Assembly (NCBI GenBank): GCA_031177555.1
Contig: JAPSGM010000087.1
Location: 1-7,563 of the forward strand
Source: Chloroflexota bacterium
Lineage (GTDB): Bacteria > Chloroflexota > Limnocylindria > QHBO01
Direction: 5' to 3'
Length of the DNA: 7,563 nt
Of this stretch, positions 1 through 6,748 are shown piece after piece (positions within the stretch are counted from its first letter, which is position 1; each line of letters opens with the position of its first letter). The translations under genes were made by a program, and so were the position numbers. Below the pieces are notes generated by a model, which was not told the DNA's origin, did not search any database, and was given only the letters and a program-made list of their open reading frames with translations.

Positions 1-186
1 GAGGACGAGCTGCCCACCATGCTTCAGGCACCGGATCCGCGCGAACGCCCACCGCCGCCGCCGGAGCCCGCAGTGGACGCCGCGGACCCGGCCGCAGAGC
101 CCGCCGCCATGGCCGCCGAAAAGACTGAGCCAGAGCAGGAGGTGCCCCCCTCGAGGCCGATGCTCGCCTCGGACGATGTTCCTTAG
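1..186 (+). CDS. C-terminal tail of an unidentified upstream protein (5' partial)
   Basis: Frame 1 is open from the first base to a TAG at 184-186 and encodes 61 residues. The tail is low-complexity and acidic, rich in Pro, Ala and Glu: a run of four prolines lies near residue 18, followed by Ala/Glu-rich sequence. It is probably a disordered C-terminus. No catalytic or binding motif is visible, so the family cannot be named. The last 11 bases overlap the start of the DUF5317-MFS gene, which suggests one operon with translational coupling. The reading frame is supported by GC-rich third positions and by the stop falling just inside the next gene. It could be a chance open frame, but the close overlap on the same strand favours a real gene end. 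Confidence 0.6.
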   Translation, partial: EDELPTMLQAPDPRERPPPPPEPAVDAADPAAEPAAMAAEKTEPEQEVPPSRPMLASDDVP

Positions 187-2125
187 CGCCATCGCCCTGG
201 CGCTGGTCACCGGCGCTCTGGCCGGGGGAGGTCTTCCCCGGCTCGGCCAGCTGAAGCTTCGCTGGATCTGGGTCCTGCTGCTGGCGCTGACCGTCCGCGT
301 CGGCGTGCTGCTGATGTGGCGGGAGGGCGTCAACCCCGGCGTGCCACCGGGATGGGGGATCGTCCTGGCGTACTCCCTCATCTTCGTGTTCCTGTGGGGC
401 AACTGGCGCGTGCCGGGGCTCCAGGTCGCGGCGGTGGGCATCGCTCTCAACTTCCTGGCCGTGCTCCTCAACGGCGGCCGCATGCCCATCTGGCCCGCCG
501 CCTTCGCCGCCGCCGGCTTCTCGCCCGACGCCCTGGCGGGCGACCCGTTCCATTACCTCCTGCCCGCCGGCACCGTCGCCGAGTTCGTGTCGCGCGGCGG
601 CATCTTCGGCGACGTGGTGCCGCTGCCGCTGCCGATCATCCGCGACGTGGTCAGCATCGGCGATCTGCTGCTGGCCATGGGCCTGTTCTGGACCATCGTG
701 TACTCCATGACGCGTCCGGAAGCACCGATGCGGCCGACCATCACCTTCGGCCCACGCCCGGGCGACCCCTTCCCCGCGGGCATGCTGGCCACCGCCGCGC
801 CCGCCGCCGCCGCCGCCATGCCGGGTCCGACGACCGTCACCGCCTCGGCCGCCACCGCCACGATCGGGGCGCCGGCCATCCCGGTCAAGGCCGAGAAGCG
901 GCCGCAGTCGCCGTACCTGGCCCTTGTCCGCAACCGCAACTTCAGCCTGCTGTGGATGGGCCAACTGATCAGCTTCTTCGGTGACCGGGTGCACACCGTG
1001 GCGGTGGGCGTGCTGGTCACCCAGCGCGGCACCCCGCTGGACCTGGGCATCACCTTCGCGGCGACCGCCGTCCCCAACGTCCTGCTCGGTCCGCTGGCCG
1101 GGGCGCTGGTCGACCGCTGGGACCGGCGCCGCACCATGATCGCCTGCGACATCGTGCGGGCGGGGCTGGTGCTGCTGGTGCCGGTGGTGATCGAGATCCA
1201 CATCACTCTCGTGTACCTGGTGGCGTTCCTGGTCGCCACGGTGGGCCTCCTGTTCCGGCCGGCGAAGACGGCCGTGGTGCCCGCCATCGTCAGCGAAGAG
1301 CACCTGGTCACCGCCAACTCGGCGTCGACCCTGAGCGAGACGCTGGCCGATGTGCTGGGCCACCCCGTCGCGGCGGCCATCGTGGCCGCGCTGGCCGGCA
1401 TCATCGGCGCCGCCTTCGTGCTCGACGCCGGGACGTACGTCGCATCGGCCCTGCTGATCGCGGCCATGGCCGTGCCGCGCGAGGCGGTGCAGGCGGTCCC
1501 GTTCAGCGCCCGCGCCGTCTGGACCGAGATGGCCGAGGGCTGGCGCTTCCTGACCGGGCAGCGCGAGCTCCTCGCCAATACCGTCGTCAGCACCGTGGCG
1601 CAGCTCGCCTTCGGCGCCGAGATCGTGTGCTCCTTCCTCTACGCCCAGGACGTCCTGGACCTGAGCGCCCTCGCCTTCCCGCAGAACTACGGGTGGCTGA
1701 TGAGCGCCCTGGGACTGGGCAGCGTTGTGGGCGGGCTGGTCATCGGCGGGTACTTCACCAGGGCCGCCAAGGGCCCGATGACCATCGCCGGCTTCATCCT
1801 GCTCGGCGTCGCCATGGTGGCTGCCGGCCTTACCACCAATCCCTTCGTGGCCATCGGGCTCTTCTTCGTCATCGGCGCAGCCAACTTGCTCTACCTGGTG
1901 CCGACCATCACCCTCTTCCAGGAGCGGACGCCCACCCGCCTCTTCGGCCGGGTGGTGTCGACGCGCCAGGCGCTGACCTTCGGCGCCATGGCGCTCTCGA
2001 TGGGGCTGGCGGGGTGGCTGTCGGGGCTCATCGGGCCGGCCACCGTGCTGATGATCGGCGGGGCCATGATCGCCGGCGCTGGTGTGGTCGGGCTCTTCGT
2101 CCCGGCCATGCGCGACGCGCGCTAG
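176..2125 (+). CDS. DUF5317 domain fused to an MFS exporter (MFS_3/MefA-like)
   Basis: A 649-residue inner-membrane protein in two parts. Residues 1-178 match DUF5317, a membrane domain of unknown function: an N-terminal hydrophobic helix, the family motif NGGRMP at 99-104, and FGDVVPLP then SIGDLLLAMG around 144-169. Residues 180-243 form an Ala/Pro-rich linker. Residues 245-649 are a 12-helix major facilitator domain opening with NRNFSLLWMGQLISFFGD. MFS motif A (ALVDRWDRRR) lies at 310-319, RPAKTAVVPAIV at 361-372, DAGTYVASALLI at 417-428 and LFGRVVST at 589-596. This is the pattern of proton-driven macrolide or siderophore exporters, but the substrate cannot be read from sequence. The ATG has no good Shine-Dalgarno and lies inside the end of the upstream gene; no in-frame start precedes it, and the DUF5317 N-terminus begins exactly there. 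Translational coupling is the likely start mechanism. DUF5317 is usually a stand-alone protein of about 170-200 residues, so the fusion is notable. Confidence 0.9.
   Translation: MFLSAIALALVTGALAGGGLPRLGQLKLRWIWVLLLALTVRVGVLLMWREGVNPGVPPGWGIVLAYSLIFVFLWGNWRVPGLQVAAVGIALNFLAVLLNGGRMPIWPAAFAAAGFSPDALAGDPFHYLLPAGTVAEFVSRGGIFGDVVPLPLPIIRDVVSIGDLLLAMGLFWTIVYSMTRPEAPMRPTITFGPRPGDPFPAGMLATAAPAAAAAMPGPTTVTASAATATIGAPAIPVKAEKRPQSPYLALVRNRNFSLLWMGQLISFFGDRVHTVAVGVLVTQRGTPLDLGITFAATAVPNVLLGPLAGALVDRWDRRRTMIACDIVRAGLVLLVPVVIEIHITLVYLVAFLVATVGLLFRPAKTAVVPAIVSEEHLVTANSASTLSETLADVLGHPVAAAIVAALAGIIGAAFVLDAGTYVASALLIAAMAVPREAVQAVPFSARAVWTEMAEGWRFLTGQRELLANTVVSTVAQLAFGAEIVCSFLYAQDVLDLSALAFPQNYGWLMSALGLGSVVGGLVIGGYFTRAAKGPMTIAGFILLGVAMVAAGLTTNPFVAIGLFFVIGAANLLYLVPTITLFQERTPTRLFGRVVSTRQALTFGAMALSMGLAGWLSGLIGPATVLMIGGAMIAGAGVVGLFVPAMRDAR
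803..817 (+). repeat. GCC trinucleotide run coding a poly-Ala linker
   Basis: Five consecutive GCC codons encode Ala210-Ala214 in the linker between the DUF5317 and MFS domains. The run sits in a wider Ala/Pro/Thr stretch and is a plausible slippage site where linker length could vary between strains. Confidence 0.6.
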
Positions 2126-2136
2126 CCTGCTAGCCT
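2121..2136 (+). repeat. Perfect tandem 8-bp duplication at the MFS stop codon
   Basis: The octamer GCTAGCCT occurs twice back to back. The first copy contains the TAG stop of the MFS gene. The second copy puts a TAGCCT (2131-2136), a possible weak -10 element, ten bases before the GTG start of the next small gene. CTAG-containing words are usually scarce in bacterial DNA, so a tandem pair is unusual. It may be chance. Confidence 0.5.
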
Positions 2137-2146
2137 TCGCCGCGCC

Positions 2147-2353
2147 GTGGCCATCCTCGACCTGGCGGTGGTTGCCCTCGCCGTGATGGTCTGCGGAACG
2201 CTCGGCCTCCTGGCCTGGACTCTCGGAGTCACTGTTCCCTCCGCCGCGCGCCGGGCTCGCCGCGACGTCGGGCGGGCTCGCCTGGGGATCGCCGACGCCG
2301 AGCGACGGCTGCGGCGGCTCATCCGGCAGGCCGACAGGCAGGGAGACTCATGA
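2147..2353 (+). CDS. Small single-pass membrane protein, unknown function (68 aa)
   Basis: I do not recognise a family. Residues 4-30 are a hydrophobic helix rich in Leu, Val and Ala. Residues 33-66 are highly charged and Arg-rich, with an amphipathic helical look, so they would probably lie on the cytoplasmic side by the positive-inside rule. About 84% of third codon positions are G or C, in line with the neighbouring genes. GTG at 2147 is the first start available after the in-frame TAG that ends the MFS gene at 2123. There is no Shine-Dalgarno, so initiation may be leaderless or coupled to termination 21 bases upstream. The stop overlaps the next start (ATGA at 2350-2353). An antisense frame over the same stretch is only compositional. 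It may be an accessory subunit for a neighbouring membrane protein, but no direct evidence supports a role. Confidence 0.6.
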   Translation: MAILDLAVVALAVMVCGTLGLLAWTLGVTVPSAARRARRDVGRARLGIADAERRLRRLIRQADRQGDS

Positions 2354-2580
2354 CCGATCAATCGCGATCGCCCGGCTACCGCGGTGCGCTCCCGCCCCGC
2401 AGCGACCGCCTGGCCACGCCGTGGGTGATCGTCGTGATCGTGGCCTTCGTGCTGATGTTCGTCCTGGCCTTCCTGGGCTTCCCTTCGCGCCTGGTCCCCG
2501 AGCCGACGCCCTTCCCCGTGCCGAGCACCAGCCCGGCGGAGAGCGTGCCGGCCGCGTCCCTCGCGCCCAGCGAGTCCTAG
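2350..2580 (+). CDS. Small membrane-anchored protein with Pro/Ser-rich tail (76 aa)
   Basis: No family is recognised. Residues 1-23 are polar and contain several Arg. Residues 25-44 form one clean transmembrane helix of Val, Ile, Leu and Phe. Residues 45-76 are a Pro/Ser/Ala/Glu-rich tail (PEPTPFPVP at 50-58) that looks disordered and, by the positive-inside rule, would lie outside the cell. The gene starts at an ATG inside an ATGA overlap with the previous small gene, with an AGGGAG Shine-Dalgarno a few bases upstream. More than 90% of third codon positions are G or C, which strongly favours real coding. Together with the 68-residue protein it forms a coupled pair of tiny membrane proteins. 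No terminator with a T tract follows. Confidence 0.7.
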   Translation: MTDQSRSPGYRGALPPRSDRLATPWVIVVIVAFVLMFVLAFLGFPSRLVPEPTPFPVPSTSPAESVPAASLAPSES

Positions 2581-2587
2581 GCCAGAT

Positions 2588-2616
2588 GTGCCAATCGCCG
2601 GGTTGAGGTGTACGAT
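2588..2616 (+). promoter_or_regulatory. Candidate sigma-70 promoter for the NtrC-like regulator
   Basis: GTGCCA (2588-2593) and TACGAT (2611-2616) are separated by 17 bases. Each matches four of six consensus positions, and a TG lies directly before the -10. Transcription would begin near 2623, leaving a leader of about 50 bases before the TTG start at 2674. The position, in the 93-bp gap before the gene, fits. The match is moderate and untested. Confidence 0.4.
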
Positions 2617-2625
2617 TAGCGTTCG

Positions 2626-2644
2626 AGCAGCGAAGGTTCGCGCT
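2626..2644 (+). repeat. Inverted repeat in the regulator's leader
   Basis: GCGAA and TTCGC (2630-2634 and 2637-2641) form a perfect palindrome around GG, extended by AGC/GCT arms with one unpaired A. An upstream TTCG (2622-2625) can pair with the same CGAA instead, so two exclusive foldings exist. The octamer CGAGCAGC also appears twice, at 2624-2631 and 2647-2654. This could be an operator near the transcription start, perhaps for autoregulation. Confidence 0.35.
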
Positions 2645-2663
2645 ACCGAGCAGCCCTCCGACC

Positions 2664-2673
2664 GGAGATCCGA

Positions 2674-2676
<3 letters not shown>
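2664..2676 (+). promoter_or_regulatory. Ribosome binding site fixing a TTG start
   Basis: GGAG at 2664-2667 lies six bases before TTG at 2674. That TTG puts the receiver-domain beta-1 strand (VLVVDDD) at residues 7-13, exactly where the family expects it. The next Met codons lie near residue 53, well inside the domain, so the rare TTG start is well supported. Confidence 0.75.
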
Positions 2677-4158
<1,482 letters not shown>

Positions 4159-4193
4159 CCGCCGCTCGTCCCCGGCAGTTCGCGCCGCCGCCG

Positions 4194-4218
4194 AGCCACC
4201 GATACTCACCGGGTGGCT
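4194..4218 (+). repeat. Inverted repeat 36 bp after the regulator gene
   Basis: AGCCACC (4194-4200) and GGTGGCT (4212-4218) are perfect 7-bp arms around an 11-base loop. In RNA this would form a hairpin suited to ending the regulator transcript, but no T tract follows. In DNA it could be an activator site, because it ends 16 bases before the sigma-54-like promoter at 4235. Sequence alone does not separate the two roles. Confidence 0.45.
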
Positions 4219-4234
4219 GATCCGACCGCGGAGC

Positions 4235-4250
4235 TGGCATGGGAATCGCT
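4235..4250 (+). promoter_or_regulatory. Candidate sigma-54 (-24/-12) promoter
   Basis: TGGCATGGGAATCGCT matches the consensus TGGCACG-N4-TTGCW at ten of twelve defined positions. The invariant GG (4236-4237) and GC (4248-4249) are separated by exactly ten bases, as sigma-54 requires. The site reads toward the importer operon and lies just after a sigma-54 activator gene. Transcription would begin near 4261, giving a leader of about 240 bases before the binding-protein gene. Chance matches are possible in GC-rich DNA. Confidence 0.45.
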
Positions 4251-4343
4251 TTGGGCCGACTCCTCCGCCGTGTCAGCCGGCCACAGGCTCAAATACCAGA
4301 CGAGCGCGGGCCAGTTGGCCTCGTGCCCGGCTCCTTCGTCCGG

Positions 4344-4362
4344 TCAGCCGCCAGCTGGCTGA
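4344..4362 (+). repeat. Inverted repeat in the pre-operon gap
   Basis: TCAGCC (4344-4349) and GGCTGA (4357-4362) are perfect 6-bp arms around seven bases. The palindrome CCAGCTGG (4351-4358) overlaps the loop and right arm. It could be a protein-binding dyad or a small hairpin in a long leader RNA. Confidence 0.35.
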
Positions 4363-4383
4363 ACAGGACGGCCGACAATGATA

Positions 4384-4413
4384 TTGCACGGCCTTGTGCA
4401 GCCCTACTACACT
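4384..4413 (+). promoter_or_regulatory. Possible sigma-70 promoter for the importer operon
   Basis: TTGCAC (4384-4389) and TACACT (4408-4413) are separated by 18 bases, in the most AT-rich part of the gap. Matches are three of six at -35 and four of six at -10, so this is weak. The start of transcription would be near 4420, about 85 bases before the GTG of the binding-protein gene. The -35 overlaps the TGCAC/GTGCA dyad, which would let a bound regulator block or modulate it. Confidence 0.3.
4385..4400 (+). promoter_or_regulatory. TGCAC-N6-GTGCA dyad, NtrC-operator-like
   Basis: TGCAC (4385-4389) and GTGCA (4396-4400) are perfect arms around six bases. The enterobacterial NtrC site is TGCAC-N7-GTGCA in its core, so this dyad has the same arms with one base less between them. 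It is a good operator candidate for the adjacent NtrC-family protein or for another dimeric regulator. Binding is inferred, not shown. Confidence 0.4.
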
Positions 4414-4452
4414 CCTTGAACGACCTCCTCGTCGGGGCGAGATCCCGGCGAG

Positions 4453-4464
4453 GGGCTCGAGCCC
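4453..4464 (+). repeat. Perfect 12-bp palindrome upstream of the binding-protein gene
   Basis: GGGCTCGAGCCC is fully self-complementary and lies about 40 bases before the GTG start. It could be an operator in the leader. With no loop it would make only a poor RNA hairpin. Short GC palindromes also arise by chance in this composition. Confidence 0.35.
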
Positions 4465-4490
4465 GTTCATTGCCGACCCAGAGAGCGCGC

Positions 4491-4507
4491 GAGGAGTGAA
4501 TGCGGTG
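4491..4507 (+). promoter_or_regulatory. Ribosome binding site choosing the GTG start at 4505
   Basis: GAGGAG at 4491-4496 lies eight bases before GTG at 4505. The in-frame GTG at 4496 overlaps this Shine-Dalgarno and would need a weaker one farther upstream. An in-frame TTG at 4394 would add 37 residues of non-signal-like sequence before the lipoprotein signal. The 4505 start gives a normal short n-region with two Arg. Confidence 0.65.
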
Positions 4508-5785
4508 AGGAGACAACCCTTCCCGGCGGCATCGGCCGTCCTCATGGCCGTCTGGCTGGCCGCGTGCACGGCGGCCCCGGCTGGCAGCAATGGGAGCGGA
4601 GCTTCCCAGCCACAGGCTCCATCTGGCGATCCGATCGTGGTCGGATCGACCCTCTCCCTGTCCGGCCCATTCGCGGCGACCGGCGCCATTCACCAGCTCG
4701 TCGGGGAGCAGTTCGTGGAGCGGCTGAACGCCAACGGTGGGCTCCTGGGCCGGCCGGTGGAATGGATGGTCCTGGACGACGAGTCGGACCAGGCACAGGT
4801 GAGCACCCTGTATGAGCGGCTCATCAGCCAGGAGCAGGTCGACCTGATCATCGGTCCCTACGCCACACCGAACATCCTGGCCGCCATGGCCGTCGCCGAG
4901 CGGCACGGCTACGTCCTGCCGCAGCACACCGCGGTGCTGGCCCCGCTGCTGACGTATGAGTGCCAGTTCCCGGCCTGGTCCATCGGTCCCACGCCGAACG
5001 AGTACGTGCCGAACCAGCTCATCGACGCGCTCGAGAGCCTGCCGGAGCCACCGCAGACGATCGCCATCGCCACCAACCAGAACGGCTCCACCGATTTCAT
5101 CTCGCGTGGCCTGCCCGATGACGAGACGGATCCTGGGGCGATCAGCATCGCCGGGGAACGGGGCCTGGACGTGGTCCTGGAGCTGCCGTACCCGCCGGGC
5201 ACCACCGAGTGGGGGCCCATCGCCGCCGAGATCCGCGACGCGGACCCCGACGTGCTGATGAACAACGGCCTGGGCGTCGACATCGTCGGGCTCGTCGAGG
5301 CCATGCAGCAGCTCGACTACGAGCCGCCCATCGTGTTCAGCCTCTTCCCGGCGCCCGGTCCGCCACTCGGCCTGGGCGACGCGGCCGACGGCATGCTCTC
5401 CGTGTCGATCTTTGAGGGGACCGACGCGGCGGTCGAGGCGGCCGGCGAGGAGGTCGGAACGATCGTGGCGGAGTTCGAGGCCAACGCCGAGGAGGCCGGC
5501 CTGCCTTACACGACCTTCGAGACGCAGGCGGCGGCCAGCTGGAACGCCTGGGAGATACTGGTCCAGGGCGTGGAGGGGGCCGGGGACGTCGACCACGAGG
5601 CCATCTGCTCCCACCTGCAGGAGAACGGCGCCGAGCTGACCTTCGGCGGCACCGTCCAGTTCGATCCGGAGGCCAACAACTTCTGGCCGAGCAACGAGGG
5701 CCTCAAGCAGGTGCAGGGCGGCGAGTGGGTCATGGTCTGGCCCGAGGAGATCGCCACTGCCGAGCTCCAGGGCCCCGGCGGCTGA
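4505..5785 (+). CDS. livK: Branched-chain-type ABC importer substrate-binding lipoprotein
   Basis: A 426-residue extracytoplasmic binding protein of the Peripla_BP_6/LivK family that would deliver an amino acid, amide or related solute to the permeases encoded next. The signal peptide starts MRRQPF, has a hydrophobic core around 8-20 and ends in a lipobox LAAC (18-21), so Cys21 should be lipidated and anchor the protein to the membrane. Residues 22-40 are a Ser/Gly/Pro tether. The family pattern then follows: VGSTLSLSGP at 46-55, a helix with LNANGG at 74-79, VLDDESD at 89-95, and DLIIGPYATP at 113-122, where many relatives have Ser at the binding-loop position occupied by Ala-Thr. Mature-protein cysteines are Cys153 and Cys368, not the close pair seen in E. 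coli LivK. Substrate is uncertain: leucine-type, urea and amide binders share this fold, so the symbol marks the family, not the ligand. Confidence 0.85.
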   Translation: MRRQPFPAASAVLMAVWLAACTAAPAGSNGSGASQPQAPSGDPIVVGSTLSLSGPFAATGAIHQLVGEQFVERLNANGGLLGRPVEWMVLDDESDQAQVSTLYERLISQEQVDLIIGPYATPNILAAMAVAERHGYVLPQHTAVLAPLLTYECQFPAWSIGPTPNEYVPNQLIDALESLPEPPQTIAIATNQNGSTDFISRGLPDDETDPGAISIAGERGLDVVLELPYPPGTTEWGPIAAEIRDADPDVLMNNGLGVDIVGLVEAMQQLDYEPPIVFSLFPAPGPPLGLGDAADGMLSVSIFEGTDAAVEAAGEEVGTIVAEFEANAEEAGLPYTTFETQAAASWNAWEILVQGVEGAGDVDHEAICSHLQENGAELTFGGTVQFDPEANNFWPSNEGLKQVQGGEWVMVWPEEIATAELQGPGG

Positions 5786-5786
5786 G

Positions 5787-5804
5787 CCTGCGCGCTCACG
5801 CAGG
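5787..5804 (+). promoter_or_regulatory. Stem-loop directly after the binding-protein gene
   Basis: CCTGCG (5787-5792) and CGCAGG (5799-5804) form a perfect 6-bp GC-rich stem with a 6-base loop, one base after the stop codon; a G-T pair can add one more step. No T tract follows, so it is not a standard terminator. Hairpins here in importer operons commonly protect the upstream message from 3' exonucleases or cause partial termination, making more binding protein than permease. Confidence 0.5.
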
Positions 5805-5865
5805 TAAGGGGAGTCACGTCCGGGCATGGGGCGTGGCTCCCCGGCCGACCAATGGTTGACGGACG

Positions 5866-6735
5866 GTGATCATCCTGCAGGCGGCGCTGACCGGCGCCCT
5901 GGTCGGCGGCCTGTACGCCCTGATGGCCGTGGGCGTCTCCATCTCGTGGGGAACACTGCGGGTTATCAACCTGGCCCACTTCGGGCTGATCGGGCTGGGC
6001 GGCTACCTCACCCTGGAGATCGCCACGCGGCTGGGCGTGAACCCGCTCCTGACGGTGCTGGCCACGGCTCCCCTCCTCTTCCTGGCGGGAGCGCTGCTGC
6101 AGTGGGTGTTCCAGCGTTTCGTGGTGAGCGAATTCAACTCGCTGCTGATCAGCTTCGGCATCCTGATCGTCATCCTCCAGCTGATCAGCAACGTGTGGAG
6201 CGCCGACTTCCAGCGCATGGACGCGTCGGTCAACCCGTATGCGGCCGGGTCCCTGCGCGTGGGGCCGTTCGCCTTCCCGCTGCCCACCCTGATGGCGTTC
6301 GTCGCCGCAGTGGCCGTGGTGGTGGGCGGGCACCTGGCGCTGACCCGCACCTACCCCGGTCGGGCACTGCGCGCCTTTGCCGAGGACCGGCCGATCGCCG
6401 CCGCCTTCGGGATCGACCATCGGCGCCTGGGCGTGGTGTTGGCCGGGCTGTCGGGTGCCAGCGCGGCGATGGCCGGCATGCTGTACGCGGTGGGCAGCGC
6501 CCTGACGCCTTCCATCCCGTTCGAATGGTTCGGCATCGTCTTCGCCGTCGTAATCCTGGGCGGGATCGGGAACGTGATCGGGACCCTGGTGGCCGGCATC
6601 GGGGTCAGCGTGGTGTCGGCCATCGTCGCGGTGGTGTGGACCCCAGCGGTGGCGCCGTTCGTGGTGTTCTCGGTGGTCATCGCCGCGCTGCTCTTCCGGC
6701 CGCGCGGACTGTTCCCCGCGCGCGGCGTGCGATGA
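5866..6735 (+). CDS. livH: Branched-chain amino acid ABC permease LivH
   Basis: A 289-residue inner-membrane permease, the usual length for LivH, which pairs with LivM to form the channel of HAAT-family importers. The N-terminal signature GLYALMAVGVSISWGTLRVI (15-34) followed by NLAHFG (35-40) matches the family's typical start and its NFAHG motif. The cytoplasmic loop that contacts the ATPase is at about 162-186 (TYPGRALRAFAEDRPIAAAF and on). The C-terminal VVILGGIGNVIGT (228-240) and ALLFRPRGLFP (274-284) are also classic. The start is set by an in-frame TGA at 5857-5859: GTG at 5866 is the first possible start and gives a normal N-terminus. Its Shine-Dalgarno is poor. It follows the binding-protein gene by 80 bases, which include a hairpin, and precedes livM by 10 bases. 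A second long frame over it is a compositional shadow. Confidence 0.95.
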   Translation: MIILQAALTGALVGGLYALMAVGVSISWGTLRVINLAHFGLIGLGGYLTLEIATRLGVNPLLTVLATAPLLFLAGALLQWVFQRFVVSEFNSLLISFGILIVILQLISNVWSADFQRMDASVNPYAAGSLRVGPFAFPLPTLMAFVAAVAVVVGGHLALTRTYPGRALRAFAEDRPIAAAFGIDHRRLGVVLAGLSGASAAMAGMLYAVGSALTPSIPFEWFGIVFAVVILGGIGNVIGTLVAGIGVSVVSAIVAVVWTPAVAPFVVFSVVIAALLFRPRGLFPARGVR

Positions 6736-6748
6736 GGCCCCGCGCATG
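6734..6748 (+). promoter_or_regulatory. livM ribosome binding site overlapping the livH stop
   Basis: GAGG at 6734-6737 shares bases with the livH TGA (6733-6735) and lies eight bases before the livM ATG at 6746. A ribosome ending livH would stand on the livM initiation site, which suggests translational coupling and equal amounts of the two permeases. Confidence 0.6.

Larger units (their letters stand above)
4159..4504 (+). other. 346-bp non-coding, probably regulatory gap
   Basis: No convincing gene lies here on either strand. The one open frame of note (4239-4499) has only about two-thirds G or C at third positions, against roughly 85-95% in the real small genes tested, so it looks non-coding. 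The stretch around 4375-4420 is the most AT-rich in the area. The gap contains a sigma-54-like promoter, three inverted repeats, a sigma-70-like promoter and a 12-bp palindrome, each listed separately. I see no tRNA, riboswitch that I recognise, or T-tract terminator. Confidence 0.6.

Noticed and set aside
2364..2371. GCGATCGC, the HIP1 octamer of cyanobacteria
   Set aside because: A single copy inside a coding region of a GC-rich genome is expected by chance.
4286..4298. A stretch resembling a tRNA T-loop (GGCTCAAATACC)
   Set aside because: It departs from the T-arm consensus, and no acceptor, D or anticodon stems can be built around it.
4239..4499. An 86-codon open frame with ATG and an upstream GGAG, ending at the livK leader
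   Set aside because: Only about 67% of third positions are G or C, against 84-93% in the two small genes tested here; the product is a featureless basic peptide, and the ATG lies inside the sigma-54-like promoter, upstream of its expected transcription start.
4394..4504. A longer N-terminus for the binding protein from TTG 4394
   Set aside because: It would put 37 polar residues before the lipoprotein signal peptide and has no good ribosome binding site; GTG 4505 has GAGGAG at ideal spacing.
4280..4619. An 11-base direct repeat GCCACAGGCTC at 4280-4290 and 4609-4619
   Set aside because: The second copy lies inside the tether region of the binding-protein gene, and the flanks do not match, so it is probably chance.
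4289..5827. A 512-codon antisense frame over the binding-protein gene
   Set aside because: It mirrors the GC-rich third positions of the real gene; the product is rich in Arg, Gly, His and Asp with no family motif.
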